64,000 bases of DNA from Sphaerosporella brunnea. Taxonomy: Eukaryota; Ascomycota; Pezizomycetes; Pezizales; Pyronemataceae. Location of the stretch: the NCBI GenBank assembly GCA_008704415.1, contig VXIS01000083.1, positions 1 through 64,000 on the forward strand. Direction: 5' to 3'. Below, in pieces: positions 31,068 to 41,877 of this stretch (within the stretch, counting starts at the first letter, position 1; every line of letters starts with the position of its first letter). A program made the translations under genes and the position numbers. Under the pieces are notes generated by a model. That model was not told where the DNA came from. It did not search any database and saw nothing but the letters and a program-made list of their open reading frames with translations.

Positions 31068-31644
31068 TGTCAACCCGTCGTAAACAATAACATTCCAATC
31101 CCCAGCTCCGTTCCGCTCGATCCCTTCTCCGCCGAATACAGCGCCTACAGCTGGCTCGTCCACCACGGCGTCAGGCCTCCCACCTCCTACATCGGCGAGG
31201 CGCGTGGTACCCTACTGCTACGGCGCTGTCAATATTCAGCCTCTTCGCCAGATGAAACGTGCAAGGGTCTGGAAGAAAATAAAGTCAAGAAACCATTGTT
31301 CGGCCTGCTGCTGGAGTTCATCACCGATGCGCCCTCGATACTTCCACGCTCCGGAGCGCCTGGCTCGCCGCCCTGAACTGGTCACAGATGTCCTTGCCGC
31401 GCTGAGTATGGTACATAGTGCCGGGGTCCTCCACCAGGACGACATGCCGAGGAATATTCTCATCGACGGCAACGACGGAGTGTGGTGGGTCGACTTTGGT
31501 TCAGCTCTCACCACGGTGTATAATCAGATTCATCCAAACTGGTTCGAGGGGGAGCGGCGCAGAGTCAAAGAACTCCTGACGAAAGATGTCATTCCGGCTG
31601 AGCTGGAGGGGCGCGTACCGACGTGGCGCATTCGTGGCTGGTAG
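31068..31644 (+). pseudogene. Small kinase-like protein (fungal atypical kinase fold), frameshifted
   Basis: The first part reads PSSVPLDPFSAEYSAYSWLV and PLFGLLLEFITDAPSIL in one frame; a single-base shift between about 31330 and 31365 leads to PELVTDVLAALSMVHSAGVL, HQDDMPRNILIDGNDGVWWV and DFGSALTTV. The catalytic loop (His-Gln-Asp-Asp-x-x-x-x-Asn) and the Asp-Phe-Gly motif are intact; no clear glycine loop or ATP lysine is seen. This fits the short kinase-like proteins common in filamentous fungi that resemble RIO/phosphotransferase folds, whose substrates are unknown. The start codon is unclear: the ATG at 31067 is out of frame with the body. It lies about 1.2 kb downstream of the two unknown genes, on the same strand. 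Confidence 0.6.
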
Positions 31645-32934
31645 TGGGCGAGAAGCCGCACGGGGCAGCGGAGCAGCTTGATCGCCGTACAGTAGCCAAC
31701 ACCACCAGCTACACAAGCACACGACAACGACGGTATGTCACTGCACGTGATTGCAAGAGATAGCGCTTTTGGTCGATGCGAGATGCAACTGGGGGAGGCG
31801 GAAGGGGCGGGAGGATGCGTGGGGTACGGTACGATGAGGCGTGCTGGGTGGGCTGTGGGCGCTGCGTGCACCACAATGCAGGGCGTGGCTGGCGGGACGG
31901 GGATCTGGAAATTAAATATTAAAAAAGAAAAACGGATCACATCGTTGCGCGGGATGACGGATATGGGATGGGGGGGGGATTCGGCGGGCTATATGGATAG
32001 GGGTTGAGGGGGGTTTGGGGGGCTATATGGATATGGATATGGCGTGAGGACGAGAACGGGTTTGTACGTATCGTATCAAACGGGGCAGCGGGTTGGTGGG
32101 GGATGGGATGTAGGGCGCGTCGAAATTCAATGAGCTTATCTATTGGGATATGGATTGCGGCCTCTGAAACGTCAGCTCTTCTACTTGCCGCCTCCTCGTC
32201 CGTTTGAGCCGTATTCTGTTCCTTCCCCATAGTCGTTAGCTGGCCGGCCTTGATGCGCCGTCGTGCTCGTTGACGGCGCGTGGCCTCTGCCGCCGCAGCA
32301 AATCCTGGACACACGCCACTGTAGTATAGCGGTATACATAGGTGGGGAAGACAATCACACGACCAACGGTAAACTCTTCAGGGCACCGTGTTCCATGCTC
32401 CACGCAGTGGGGGGGGGAGTATCTTACTTTTTTCTTCACTCTCGGACTGACTACTGGGAAGTACTTGTTGTCGTTGATATGGAATGTAGTTCTCCGACAC
32501 CGGCCGGAAATCGACGACATCGGCCGCTCTCTGGACGCCGCGGTATTGCCTTTCCTACAACCGGTGTAGTGGGGGGGGCTCGTACGGCTAGAATCCGGCC
32601 GCGACGTCTGCATGCACCGCGTTGATACCCTACCCTACGCGGCTCTGGAATATGTGCGCTGGAGAGGTTATTGTTGCAGCCGAGCAATCGGGAGCTGTCT
32701 GTCCCTCGGTGCGGTGGAAGGGCGCTCGACAGGTAGGATACATGCACGATCCAGTGAAACTGGTGGAAGTCGGAATGATGACGCCACCATGTAGGCATGA
32801 TAGAGCAACACTTATTATACGATGTCGAACGTTTTGTCATCGTTACCAGCCTAGACCCCACCACACGCTGCCAAGACGCAAGGGGGTCCTCCAGCTGTTC
32901 ACCGACTGTTTGTTCGCGACTGCAATCCAGGCGT
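31645..32934. other. No defensible gene; short tandem repeats
   Basis: GGCTATATGGATA with adjoining G-rich tracts is repeated at 31987-32042 and gives repetitive translations on both strands. Minus-strand frames at 31937-32314 and 32236-32613 are open without domains. Confidence 0.35.
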
Positions 32935-32939
32935 AGGGT

Positions 32940-33420
32940 AGTGGCTGCTCACAAGAATAGTGAATGCCGGATCCTCGCTCGGGAACAATGGCTGGCGATT
33001 GAGTACCGCTGGGCCTCAGGTCACGAAGACGTTTCGAGCAACCCCATGGCGGACAAACTGGGCAAACAAGGGGCGGACTCCAGCGACCGTGCTGTATACC
33101 ATGCAAAACACGCACGAGTTATTATCATCGCCTACCGCGGAGACGGCAGCCTGGCTGCGAAGAACTGTCGACCTACGACTTACTTCCGCAACCAAAAGCG
33201 GCCCAATCCTACGGCGTACAAGACTTCAAAGGCCCTGGTTAAGTTGCCCGCTGCTTCCAGCTGAGACTCAATGAACCTCGAAGCGGCTCATATCTCCTAA
33301 ACACAGGTTCGAGAGTGGACGATAGGTCCTGGTGGTGCCCTAATGGGGCTGTTCAAACGCGTGATCACCTCTTTAGAGTTGGTTGCAGGTGGAAAAACAA
33401 ACAGCTGGTCCTCTGAAAGG
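32940..33420 (+). pseudogene. LINE copy E: diverged RNase H and zinc-knuckle relic
   Basis: The frame contains LAIEYRWASGHEDVSSNPMA with DKLGKQGAD, matching the end of RNase H (GHKDVxGNExAD in copies A and C), then TTYFRNQKRPNPTAYKTSKA. In another frame it continues CFQLRLNEPRSGSYLLNTGS and SWWCPNGAVQTRDHLFRVGC. The zinc-knuckle first Cys is Ser here and the last spacing is one residue longer, so binding is lost. It belongs to the same broad Tad-like LINE group as the other copies but to a more diverged lineage. No 3' hairpin was found. Confidence 0.7.
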
Positions 33421-36400
33421 CGGCCAAAGGTGCCACCACGGAAGGAGAGCAGAAAGTGTGGCCAACTACCTTTACCATGCAATCATAAATATGGCTTTTT
33501 GACTTGCAGCAGTGTAGTAGTGGTTTTGGCTTGGGCGGCGGATGAAAGCGCATGGCAGGTCGTCGAGCTAGGGAATGGATGGGCATGCGTGGGGGTTCGT
33601 CGAGGCTTTCAAGATTGGGCAGGCCGATTGGCTGTACAGGTGGTGGGGCGCATTGTACGGCGCCGGCGATGGTTTGAATGTGGCTGCGGGCAGCATAGCG
33701 ACCACATTTACGGAAATCGGGGTTTGATTTCTTGATTCGTGGGCAGGTGATGGTGGACCGCCGGGTGTGCAGATGCCAAGGGAGGGAGTATCGCAGCTAC
33801 CAGCGAGTCGGTTGTTGGTTCTTTCATGGAATACGCCGGCCGGCGGTGTCGACTAAGCTTTTGCGAAGAATATAGCGGTGAATCAGTGGCTGGTTTGTAG
33901 TTTGGCGTGCCTCGAAGAACACAGATGATTGGTAAAAATCAATTTTGACAGGACCTTGCGACGGGAAGGGATCAACGGGAGGTGGAGAGTGACCGACCCG
34001 CCCGGTTATGAGTGGTGTTTGAAACTGCGTACCGTGTCGAGGTGTTTCTGTTGCGACTCCACCAGCCATACGTATGGAGGACATCCAAGCGGATGCAATC
34101 AATACAACAGGACCAAATGCAACAACCGTAGTCACACAGCCACACTTCAGCGGGGCGTGTTCACCCCAGGTTGACGTTGCCTGTCTGACGGTAAAGTACA
34201 GGTCGGTATGATAATATGTCGCCCAGATGCCAGAAAGATAAGACACGATACTATATTATGTGGGCTCATTTATTATCAGTCGTCAACCTTCTATGTAGAC
34301 GTATCAAGTTGTTATGTTTGTTAGAAAAATGTCTCATCGCCACCCATAGTCAGTATGTTGTGGAATGTTCTTCGCACCGGCATTGCCGCAGAAGTCGAAC
34401 TCTTGTCGCATAACAGTTGTGGATTTTTTCAATCCGTGAACGGCCCCATTCGGGCTGAGAATTGCTTACCCCGCAACATGCGTTCGTCAAGAATTGACAG
34501 CCTTCTCGCGCTCACGATTTCGCCAGCAACTCCGGCATAGCTATCTTCGAGTGGCACCAACGAACGCTACTGCTCAATCCTCCGCCCGTTGGACAAGATG
34601 AAATTTGAGCCATCACAACTGCAGTTGGATCCCCACCGACTCTGATAGGCATTGTAACTCCAGCGTTTAAGGATACAGGTACAATCCACGGAAGGAATGA
34701 GTCAAAATTATATGCGCTCTTCTTAGACGTAATTTGCTGCGTTCCGGTCATCAAGATTGCGGAACCGCTTGTGCATGTCCTTACTCCTTTTTTTGTTCCT
34801 TTCCCGCCCCCATGTGCCGATGCTGATGGTATGACCGCAACCGTGAACTCAATCTCAGCGCTAGGCCACGACGCTGGCCGTGGGGCAAATTTGTGCTGGT
34901 TCCAATCGCGCTGCTCGCTCCTCATGCTCGCCAGCGCAGCTTTCCATATCTCGCAAATATCTACTGCTTGCTGAAAATCGTGATTATCTCTTATCGTTTT
35001 TCTATCTAACCAAGGTTATTCTCGGTATGCAACCGCGAACAATCATGAAGCCCTGCCGGATCCGGGTCACGCCCTTATTTATGCTATGTCATTGCTCAAC
35101 TGCAGCTTCAAAGGTCGCTGGTCATCCCTGAGTGCCGGCATGCTCGGCGCTTGGGCGGCGCATGTGTATATCGGAGTTTTAGGCCATGCCGTCACTAAAG
35201 GCCATGCGCGGTTTTCAGGTTTGCGGCGGTCCGCTGCCCAGCTCGCAAAGACTGCTCAGGGTGCACACGCGGCCGGGCCCAATTTGGCTGCTCCGGGACC
35301 ACACAATCAAATATCCCGTTACGATATCGGGTAATGACGCCAGTGTAGTGCACTCCAAAAAGCGAAAGATAACAAGGGCAGAAATGACAATCTGGGTGGA
35401 GTAGTTCTAGACTGGTCTAAGGACAGCAACACCACATCAACTGCCAAACAGCCTGCATTTCCTCCCTTAATCGTTGTGCGCCTAGAGACCTGACAGACAG
35501 GTGTATAATAGCAGGTCAAACACCGCGCAGCCATGTCCTGGTCAGAGTCACCTTCAAATTCCTCTTCCTCAGGATTGCGGTCACACTGCTCAACCTAATC
35601 CTATATATACGCTAAGGCGTGATTGTTGCACTGGTCACCGGCCATGGTAGGGTTAGGGTCCAGGTTCGGGGGAGACCTATCTGGGCAACGCCAGGCCGTA
35701 AAAGTCACGAATTGGTACAGAGTGATAACCAGTGAAGCAACTACGATGTGCATTCTTCACAGGCGAGGAAAAGCTCATGCAACCAACAGCCATCCAGCCG
35801 GCTGCCAGTTCAACAGCCGGGCCTGGTTTCTGATCAGCCCAACGCAGCCCTTCAAAAGGTAGTCACCAGACTGTTGCTCAGTTTGTCACGAACTCGACAT
35901 GAACAGCAGCAGCCAACCGTCTGGGTCTCGTCTTGCGTTGCTTCTTTCTTGCCTTCTTTCTTTCCTCTGCCTGCTTGTGCTCAACTCCGCTGGTTCTCGT
36001 CTTGCACCGCTACCCCGACATCAGGCCCGCGCATTCATGTGGCGCGTATTCAAGGGACGCGCGCTGATGCCGCTGACGCTGCGGACGCTGCTGATGCGGC
36101 TGACGCGGCTGACGATTCTGGCGCGACTCCCGCGACCCACCGCAGCAGCAGGTACATATTTCTTTCCTTCACTGGGAGGGTGTTGTTTCGCTAACGTACT
36201 GGCAGCGCCTGGCAGAAACCACTCAAGCAGCCGGTATCTACCTACCTCTGCCACTCTACCGAGCCTTGCCTGACAGCAAACTAATAGTTCCCTTGCCACC
36301 CACGATTACAGCCTCAGATCAGCCGGACGATACCAAGAAACGCAAGCGCAAGGGCAAGCGCAGGCGCAAGGTTAACCCAGACCCCGACAACCACGAGCAT

Positions 36401-37834
36401 TCGCTCCGACATCATCAGCAGACGCCTATGCATAAAGAGAAGAAGCCCGAAAATGACAAGCCTTGCAACATCCCCAAGGTCACGGGCGCAATGAGTGCTT
36501 GCGACCGTGTTCGCCTTCCTGGACCTGAAATGACCACAGACAACCAACAGCCCGGGCTTGCAGTCACCCCGGAACCGGCGTCCGTGTCAGCGGTTCACGA
36601 AAAACCTTGGTGCATTTACGGCGATGTGTCCAATTATACAGCATGGCCATCGCCTAGAATGTTACACCCAATCCCAATGGCACTGGTTCTGCAATTACCT
36701 TCTCATTTCGTGGCTCCACCTAGGTGGCGTGGAAACTGTGGTAGGCTGAGGGAGACGGCCGTGATGCGCGCTTCTGGGGTTTGGTAGGTGGATGACTGGC
36801 GATGCCTACATAGCAGCGCTGTTCCGATAGGTGCAAGCCTTCTCAGTGAGTGCAGAATAAAAAAGAGTATTTTATCTTACCTTCCACAATGTACATTCCA
36901 CTATTACACGATTTGTGAACTCGACTCTCCATAACCGAGGGCGCCAGTTGGGAGGTGCTGATTTCGGCAACCGGTCCAAACCCTGATCCCTCCCACATAT
37001 GGAAAGTGCTCGTCCACATATCCTCCTCGTGTGCCGCGGGTCATGGTGATCAAACACGTTGTTACTGGATCGAATTGGCAGGGTTGGAAAGCAATAGCCC
37101 GCTGTTACAAAGTTTCCATTATCACAGCCTAGACTAGACAATCCCCGGAAGTATGTGGGATGCCGCCCAGCGCCAGCCACACAATTGGACGCTCTGCCAT
37201 GGCGCTGCGAGGACTACATGAACAAGATGCCACGGTGTGATTGTATATAACGCGGTAGGTAATTAGCCCACACCCGATACCTGCACCGAAGGAGCGGTGG
37301 CGGCCGAACATCTCTTTCGGAGATCTCTGAAGGCCAGACTGAGCCGCGGTGCCGGTTGTGCAGTCTCTAGGGGGTAATAGCCAATAGAAATAGGCCGGTG
37401 CATGTCGAAATATCTTCGATTTGTCGTCTACTATTAAATATCTTCGGACACGTCACAATGCAGAGATGCATGGTTGCGAAAAAGGGGTGCACGAGAAAGA
37501 CGTTGTTGTTCAGGTGAAGTAGCGTGATACCGGCAAGGATCTGGATGCCGGCACAGGTATCCGATAATTCGGCAGGCGTTACGAGCTACACGGGGACGGG
37601 CGCGAACGATATGCACCTTGATGTTTAACGTTTGCATATGGACGACGGGGGACGGCCGCTGGAAAGTGGGCGAACAGGGGGCATGAAGCGGACCGGCCGA
37701 GACAGTTCACACAGGTATATGGGGTGGCCGGCTAGGGGTGACCGGGGCAGACTGACTGAGAATCTGCACCGGCCTGTTCCCATCTCCTACTAACTGGTGA
37801 GCGGGTAAACCTGGCAGAGAGCATGGACTTACCT
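33421..37834. other. No defensible gene; one possible relic at 35.9-36.8 kb
   Basis: At 36060-36120 a GCTGAC/GCGGAC triplet-rich stretch would encode an Ala-Asp repeat (ADAADAADAADAADAADD) in one frame. It is followed by a GTACAT..TGGCAG intron-like segment and, in another frame at 36266-36787, by a very basic cluster (KKRKRKGKRRRKVN). The frames do not join cleanly and there is no clear ATG. Other frames up to 140 codons (33824-34246 and 34512-34925, both minus) are not recognised. Confidence 0.35.
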
Positions 37835-39652
37835 GTCTCTTTGTTTTGTTTTAATCATAACGTATTCGGCCGCTTGCGGCCATGACATATAGTATACAGA
37901 ATCACCGCCACCCCTAGGCACGAGGCCGACTGTGGAGTCCGCTCCTCTGATAGAAGCAAAGAAAGCAAGGAAACAAGAAGCGTAAACCGCACCAAGGAAA
38001 ATCGTGACAAATGGTCAGGACAAAGGAGACAAATTCAGGCCCTATTCGGCCGCATTTAGGCCCTATGCGGCCACATTCCAACGCTCGTGCCGCCCAGGAA
38101 GGCCATGACCGCCTATATGGGCCGTTCGTGCGTCCGCCAGCAGGTCCCTGATCGACGTATTGGTCTTCCGCCTCCTCTTGCCCCCGTCGCGAGTCGCCTC
38201 GGCCACCGCTCTCCGTAGGGTCATTTGCTCGTTTCGCCACCGGCGGCATGTCTTGAAGAGGTGGCTTCGGGTCTGCAGCAGGTTTTGCGGGCAGAACCAG
38301 CATCTGTCGTCCGCACGGCGGCCAGTCCCCCTAAGCAGGTAGGGGGTGGTCGGGACTTTCTGCAGCCTTAGCTGGAAGAAGCGCGCAGCCACGGCCCTCT
38401 TGGTCTTGAAAGCGGCCTTGTTGCCCTTGGGCCTCTTATAATAGCTCTTCGGCCGGCAGTGCTCGGCGAGCCAGCGGTCGCGGTCTTGGCGCTTGGCCGT
38501 TGTGTCGGCTCTGGCGATGCAGGCGAGCGACATAGTGGCGATCACCTCGGGGGGTACCGTCGGGACTGGCGGGTGGCGGCGCCCTTTGGCCTGCTCGTTG
38601 CCGTGGACATCCTTATGGCCTGGCGTCCAGCGGAACTCGGTGGTCCACCCTGCGTCCAGAAGGGTGTCTTCGGCGCGTGACATCATTGGGACCATCGACT
38701 GGCCAGGTCCCGGCTCGGTTTCCTGCAGCCTTCGAAGGGCAGCCTACGCGTCCACGAAGACGCGGACGGTGCCGGCCGCTTGTCCTAACGGGAGGCGGTG
38801 GAGGGCTAGTTCCAGGCCGGCCGCAATTCCGAATAATTCCACGCCGTATGCTTCCTTGTTGGAGCCGACGTATTTGGCAGTCCCTAACCACTGGCGGTCT
38901 TCGCTGCTGCGCGTGACCACGGCGTATGCGCAGCTCCCGTCGTCGAGCCTAGACCCGTCCGAATAGACGGCGATTGCTCCGTTCAACGGCTCCTGCCAAC
39001 CTTTGGCCGACCGAATGGCGTCCTCTTCCGGTTCGATGACTACGCGGCCTCGCGGGACGCTGCATATGGCCATGCTGGGTTCAATCGCGGTCGGCTGACC
39101 CGGGATGCTGGCTGCCAGCGCAGCTCCCGGCGCGGCGGGTGCCGGGCGCATAGACGGTTTGTTGAAAGCGTTCTCGGCCACGTACCGCAGTAGCCGCCTG
39201 GTCGTCGTGGTGGGCCTATGCTCCGCTGATGTAGGCAGTGTCATTGCGGAGCGGATGTGGTCGCCCGCGGGTTTGCTATCTGGCGTGGCGGCGAGCCTGC
39301 ATGCGAAACGGCGTCTTCGGTGCGGCAGAAGGGTACCGGCGTCGGTGAGGCCGGCCTCGCAGACGAGAGGGCCCAGGGCCGATGTCGGTTGGGCGCCAAG
39401 GATGGCCCTTGCCTGGCGGTTGATCATCTTTTGGACCTTGGCCAGTCGGCCCTTTTGGCTTCCGTCGTACCATAATTTGGCGCCGTATAGGGCGACGGAC
39501 TGGACAGCCGCCACTTGGATGCGCCTGACATTCTCCGTGCATAATCCTAGCTTTCCGGACAGGGACTTGATCCTGGCTTCGGCCTTCCGGGCCTGGCCCA
39601 TCCTGACGTTGTGGTGGTCGTACTCCATGGTTACTGCACTGGCATTGCGCAA
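37835..39652 (-). mobile_element. Tad-like LINE copy C: RT end, RNase H, zinc knuckle and 3' UTR, one nonsense codon
   Basis: One minus-strand frame runs from about 39652 to 38063 with a single stop (TAG at 38744-38746). It covers the reverse transcriptase end (RMGQARKAEARIKSLSGKLG, LYGAKLWYDGS, QARAILGAQPTSALGPL), then RNase H with AVYSDGSRLDDGSCAY, YGVELFGIAAGLELAL, VFVDA-stop-AALRRLQ and FRWTPGHKDVHGNEQA. The stop takes the place of the Gln in VFVDNQAALRR of relatives, and the last catalytic Asp after NEQA is lost in a small deletion. Next come AVAARFFQLRLQKVPTTPYL and the zinc knuckle CWFCPQNLLQTRSHLFKTC. The 3' UTR (38062-37835) ends with the GGCCGCAAGCGGCC hairpin (37868-37881) and ATGATTAAAACAAAAC. 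The 5' part is missing, as usual for LINE insertions. Confidence 0.9.
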
Positions 39653-40893
39653 GGATGCATAACAATGATGGGCACAGCCTGTGATAGGGAACGTGAATAC
39701 TTCCCACCGACATTTTGCACTGGGCCTCGATGGTCAAGGACTCGCCCTGCGCGCTGAGGTGTCGTCCATAATCCGTCGGCCATGTTCAGACTTTTCCTTC
39801 TTCCCAAGGGGGCGCTCTCCGAGATCGTAACAACTACGAGACATTATGTACCGCTCGGAACGCCCTGCAGCGGTAGCGGGGACCGTTGGAAATCATGATG
39901 GTAGCACATAATTCCACTTCCGCTCTCTACTGATCTGCTTACCGTGCATCGGTGCACTTGGCCCCAAAGGTTGGAACTCACTGCAAGACAAACCACAACA
40001 ATGATAACAGCATGTCTCACCAGTAATGATGGTTGAGCGCTACCGGTGTGGAACAGGTGATGGGCCGCGAACTAGGCAATCTGACCTAAAAGCATCTAGC
40101 ACTCGGAATTGTAATTGATTTGTAAAAATTCAATTGCACTGGGGGTGCAGGCCATTGGTCATTTTCCAAAGTGGGTGACCTCGGGGCTTCCAGGTTGTTT
40201 GTATTCGTCATTGCTGGATGGGTATAGCTATGCAATACAAGGAGTGTAATATTCACCGCCCATTGCAGTGCGCATCAAAACCTAACCGGAATCCGATCAA
40301 GAGCTCTGGCACCCGTCAGAGATCGAGGCTGGCTCGAGCCGGTTGCCCCGTGAGCCGAGCTTTGGCTCGAGCTTTTGGCTTGAGCTGCGAGATGTTGGAA
40401 CCTACAAATTTCCGGTGGGTTGACCCAATTCTATGGTCGGCCGAACCAAATATCCCGACCTCTCGCACGCCAACCGACCCACCGTCGTCACCGAAGCCCC
40501 GTCAACCACCACTCTCAAGCACTATGGCCGCACACCCTCTTGGGTAGTGGAAAGCAAATGAACACCGCTATCCCATTGTCGCAAAAATGGTCCGCGATCA
40601 TCTGACCGTTTCCGCCGCCAGAGTGCCCAGTAAGCACTTATTTTCTCAGTAGGTCGTTCATCTTTCCTGCGGATGCCAATGACTGCTCGTCTTTATAACA
40701 CACAACCACTTGCTAGAGGAATCCAGCAACGCCGTTTTGCTACTCAAAAGAAGACTCAAGCAGAAGCGTGAGAGCGACTAGGACATCGGACATCTATGGT
40801 GGCGGCGAGGCTCACCAGGACGCAGTGGTGGAGGGAGACCTGGATGGGTACCTGGATGGGCGAAGGCCGAGGGAATAGACGCCCATCAAGGAG
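39653..40893. other. No gene; short Gly/Ser-free GAGCC-rich patch resembling a hAT subterminal repeat
   Basis: At 40325-40400 the motifs GGCTCGAGCC, GAGCCGAGC, GGCTCGAGC and GGCTTGAGC cluster as in the ends of the hAT element at 51159-52257. No target duplication or partner end was found, so it may be a decayed element end or chance. Confidence 0.3.
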
Positions 40894-41493
40894 ATGTGCT
40901 CGAACTTGAAGGCCTTGATTCCGGGTCGGAGTTGTCAGACATCGAATGATAGGTGGAGGACTCGGACGACCGTGAGGTTTGATTTGTATATAGAAGCGCG
41001 CAGCATCTCACGACCTTCGACCTCATTCTTTTATACCGGCTCGCGCATGGCAAATTGTATGGCGGCTCGAGCCGAGAGGCGCGAGCCGCAGCGTGCCCAG
41101 CTCGTGAGTGACGGCAACGTCAGCGTTGTCAAGCGGCTGCTGGCAAACAAGGTGCTCGACGTCAAGCGATTGTACTATGGCAAGATTGACGGGTACTACG
41201 AGACCAAGGACATTCCGCGTGATTCGGTGCAGAAGGAGGACATGGCAATGTGTAGGGCCCTGATTGCGGGGTGCCAGGTGTGTAAACACCTGCATCAACC
41301 CCAGGGCCCTGGAGTGGCAGTTCGGAAGGTACCTGAGGGACCACGGCGCCGTGGTGCCGCTCACCCGGGATTGGACAAGTTGTTTGATCCCATATACGAA
41401 CCTTGGCCGGTCATCACTGCGTCCCATTTTTTGAAGCATAACGTTGAAGCGGATCCCTGGGCCCTGTTGACCTGTGTTGCCGTGGGAGGCTAA
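40894..41493 (+). CDS. Unrecognised open frame with a coding-like middle part
   Basis: The frame runs from ATG 40894 to a TAA at 41491-41493 (199 codons). The middle part MAARAERREPQRAQLVSDGN, VSVVKRLLANKVLDVKRLYY and GKIDGYYETKDIPRD looks like a real soluble protein. After about 41275 the sense appears to move to another frame (INPRALEWQFGRYLRDHG, VVPLTRDWTS), which would be consistent with one indel. I do not recognise the family. A coiled-coil-like frame at 41641-41877 (VQAEVLKLTATVIEVDSTIN) follows on the same strand and may belong to the same former gene. Confidence 0.3.
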   Translation: MCSNLKALIPGRSCQTSNDRWRTRTTVRFDLYIEARSISRPSTSFFYTGSRMANCMAARAERREPQRAQLVSDGNVSVVKRLLANKVLDVKRLYYGKIDGYYETKDIPRDSVQKEDMAMCRALIAGCQVCKHLHQPQGPGVAVRKVPEGPRRRGAAHPGLDKLFDPIYEPWPVITASHFLKHNVEADPWALLTCVAVGG

Positions 41494-41877
41494 CAATTAA
41501 AAATTTGATGGTGCGGTGGGTGGGCGGGCGGTGTGTAGCCGTGGTGCTCGCAGGAAGAGGAGCAAATAGTCAAGAGCACCTGGGTTTGGATTAGCTTTCC
41601 TAAGGATCTTTATGGAGCTATATCCAGTGCCGCTGTCGCCGTGCTCGCTAGTCATGGACTGACTGACATATCAAGCAGAGTCCAGGCAGAAGTGTTGAAG
41701 CTAACAGCCACGGTAATCGAGGTGGACTCTACAATCAACATTCTGGGATCTCACAACGCCAAATTACGAAGCCAACTGGGGTCTGCGCGCGAGGCGTTTG
41801 CCCAATACCGGCCAGAACTGTTCACGGCAACCGCAGCACCAGCCTTGCTGCCACCCCAAACACGGCACCCGAATTGA

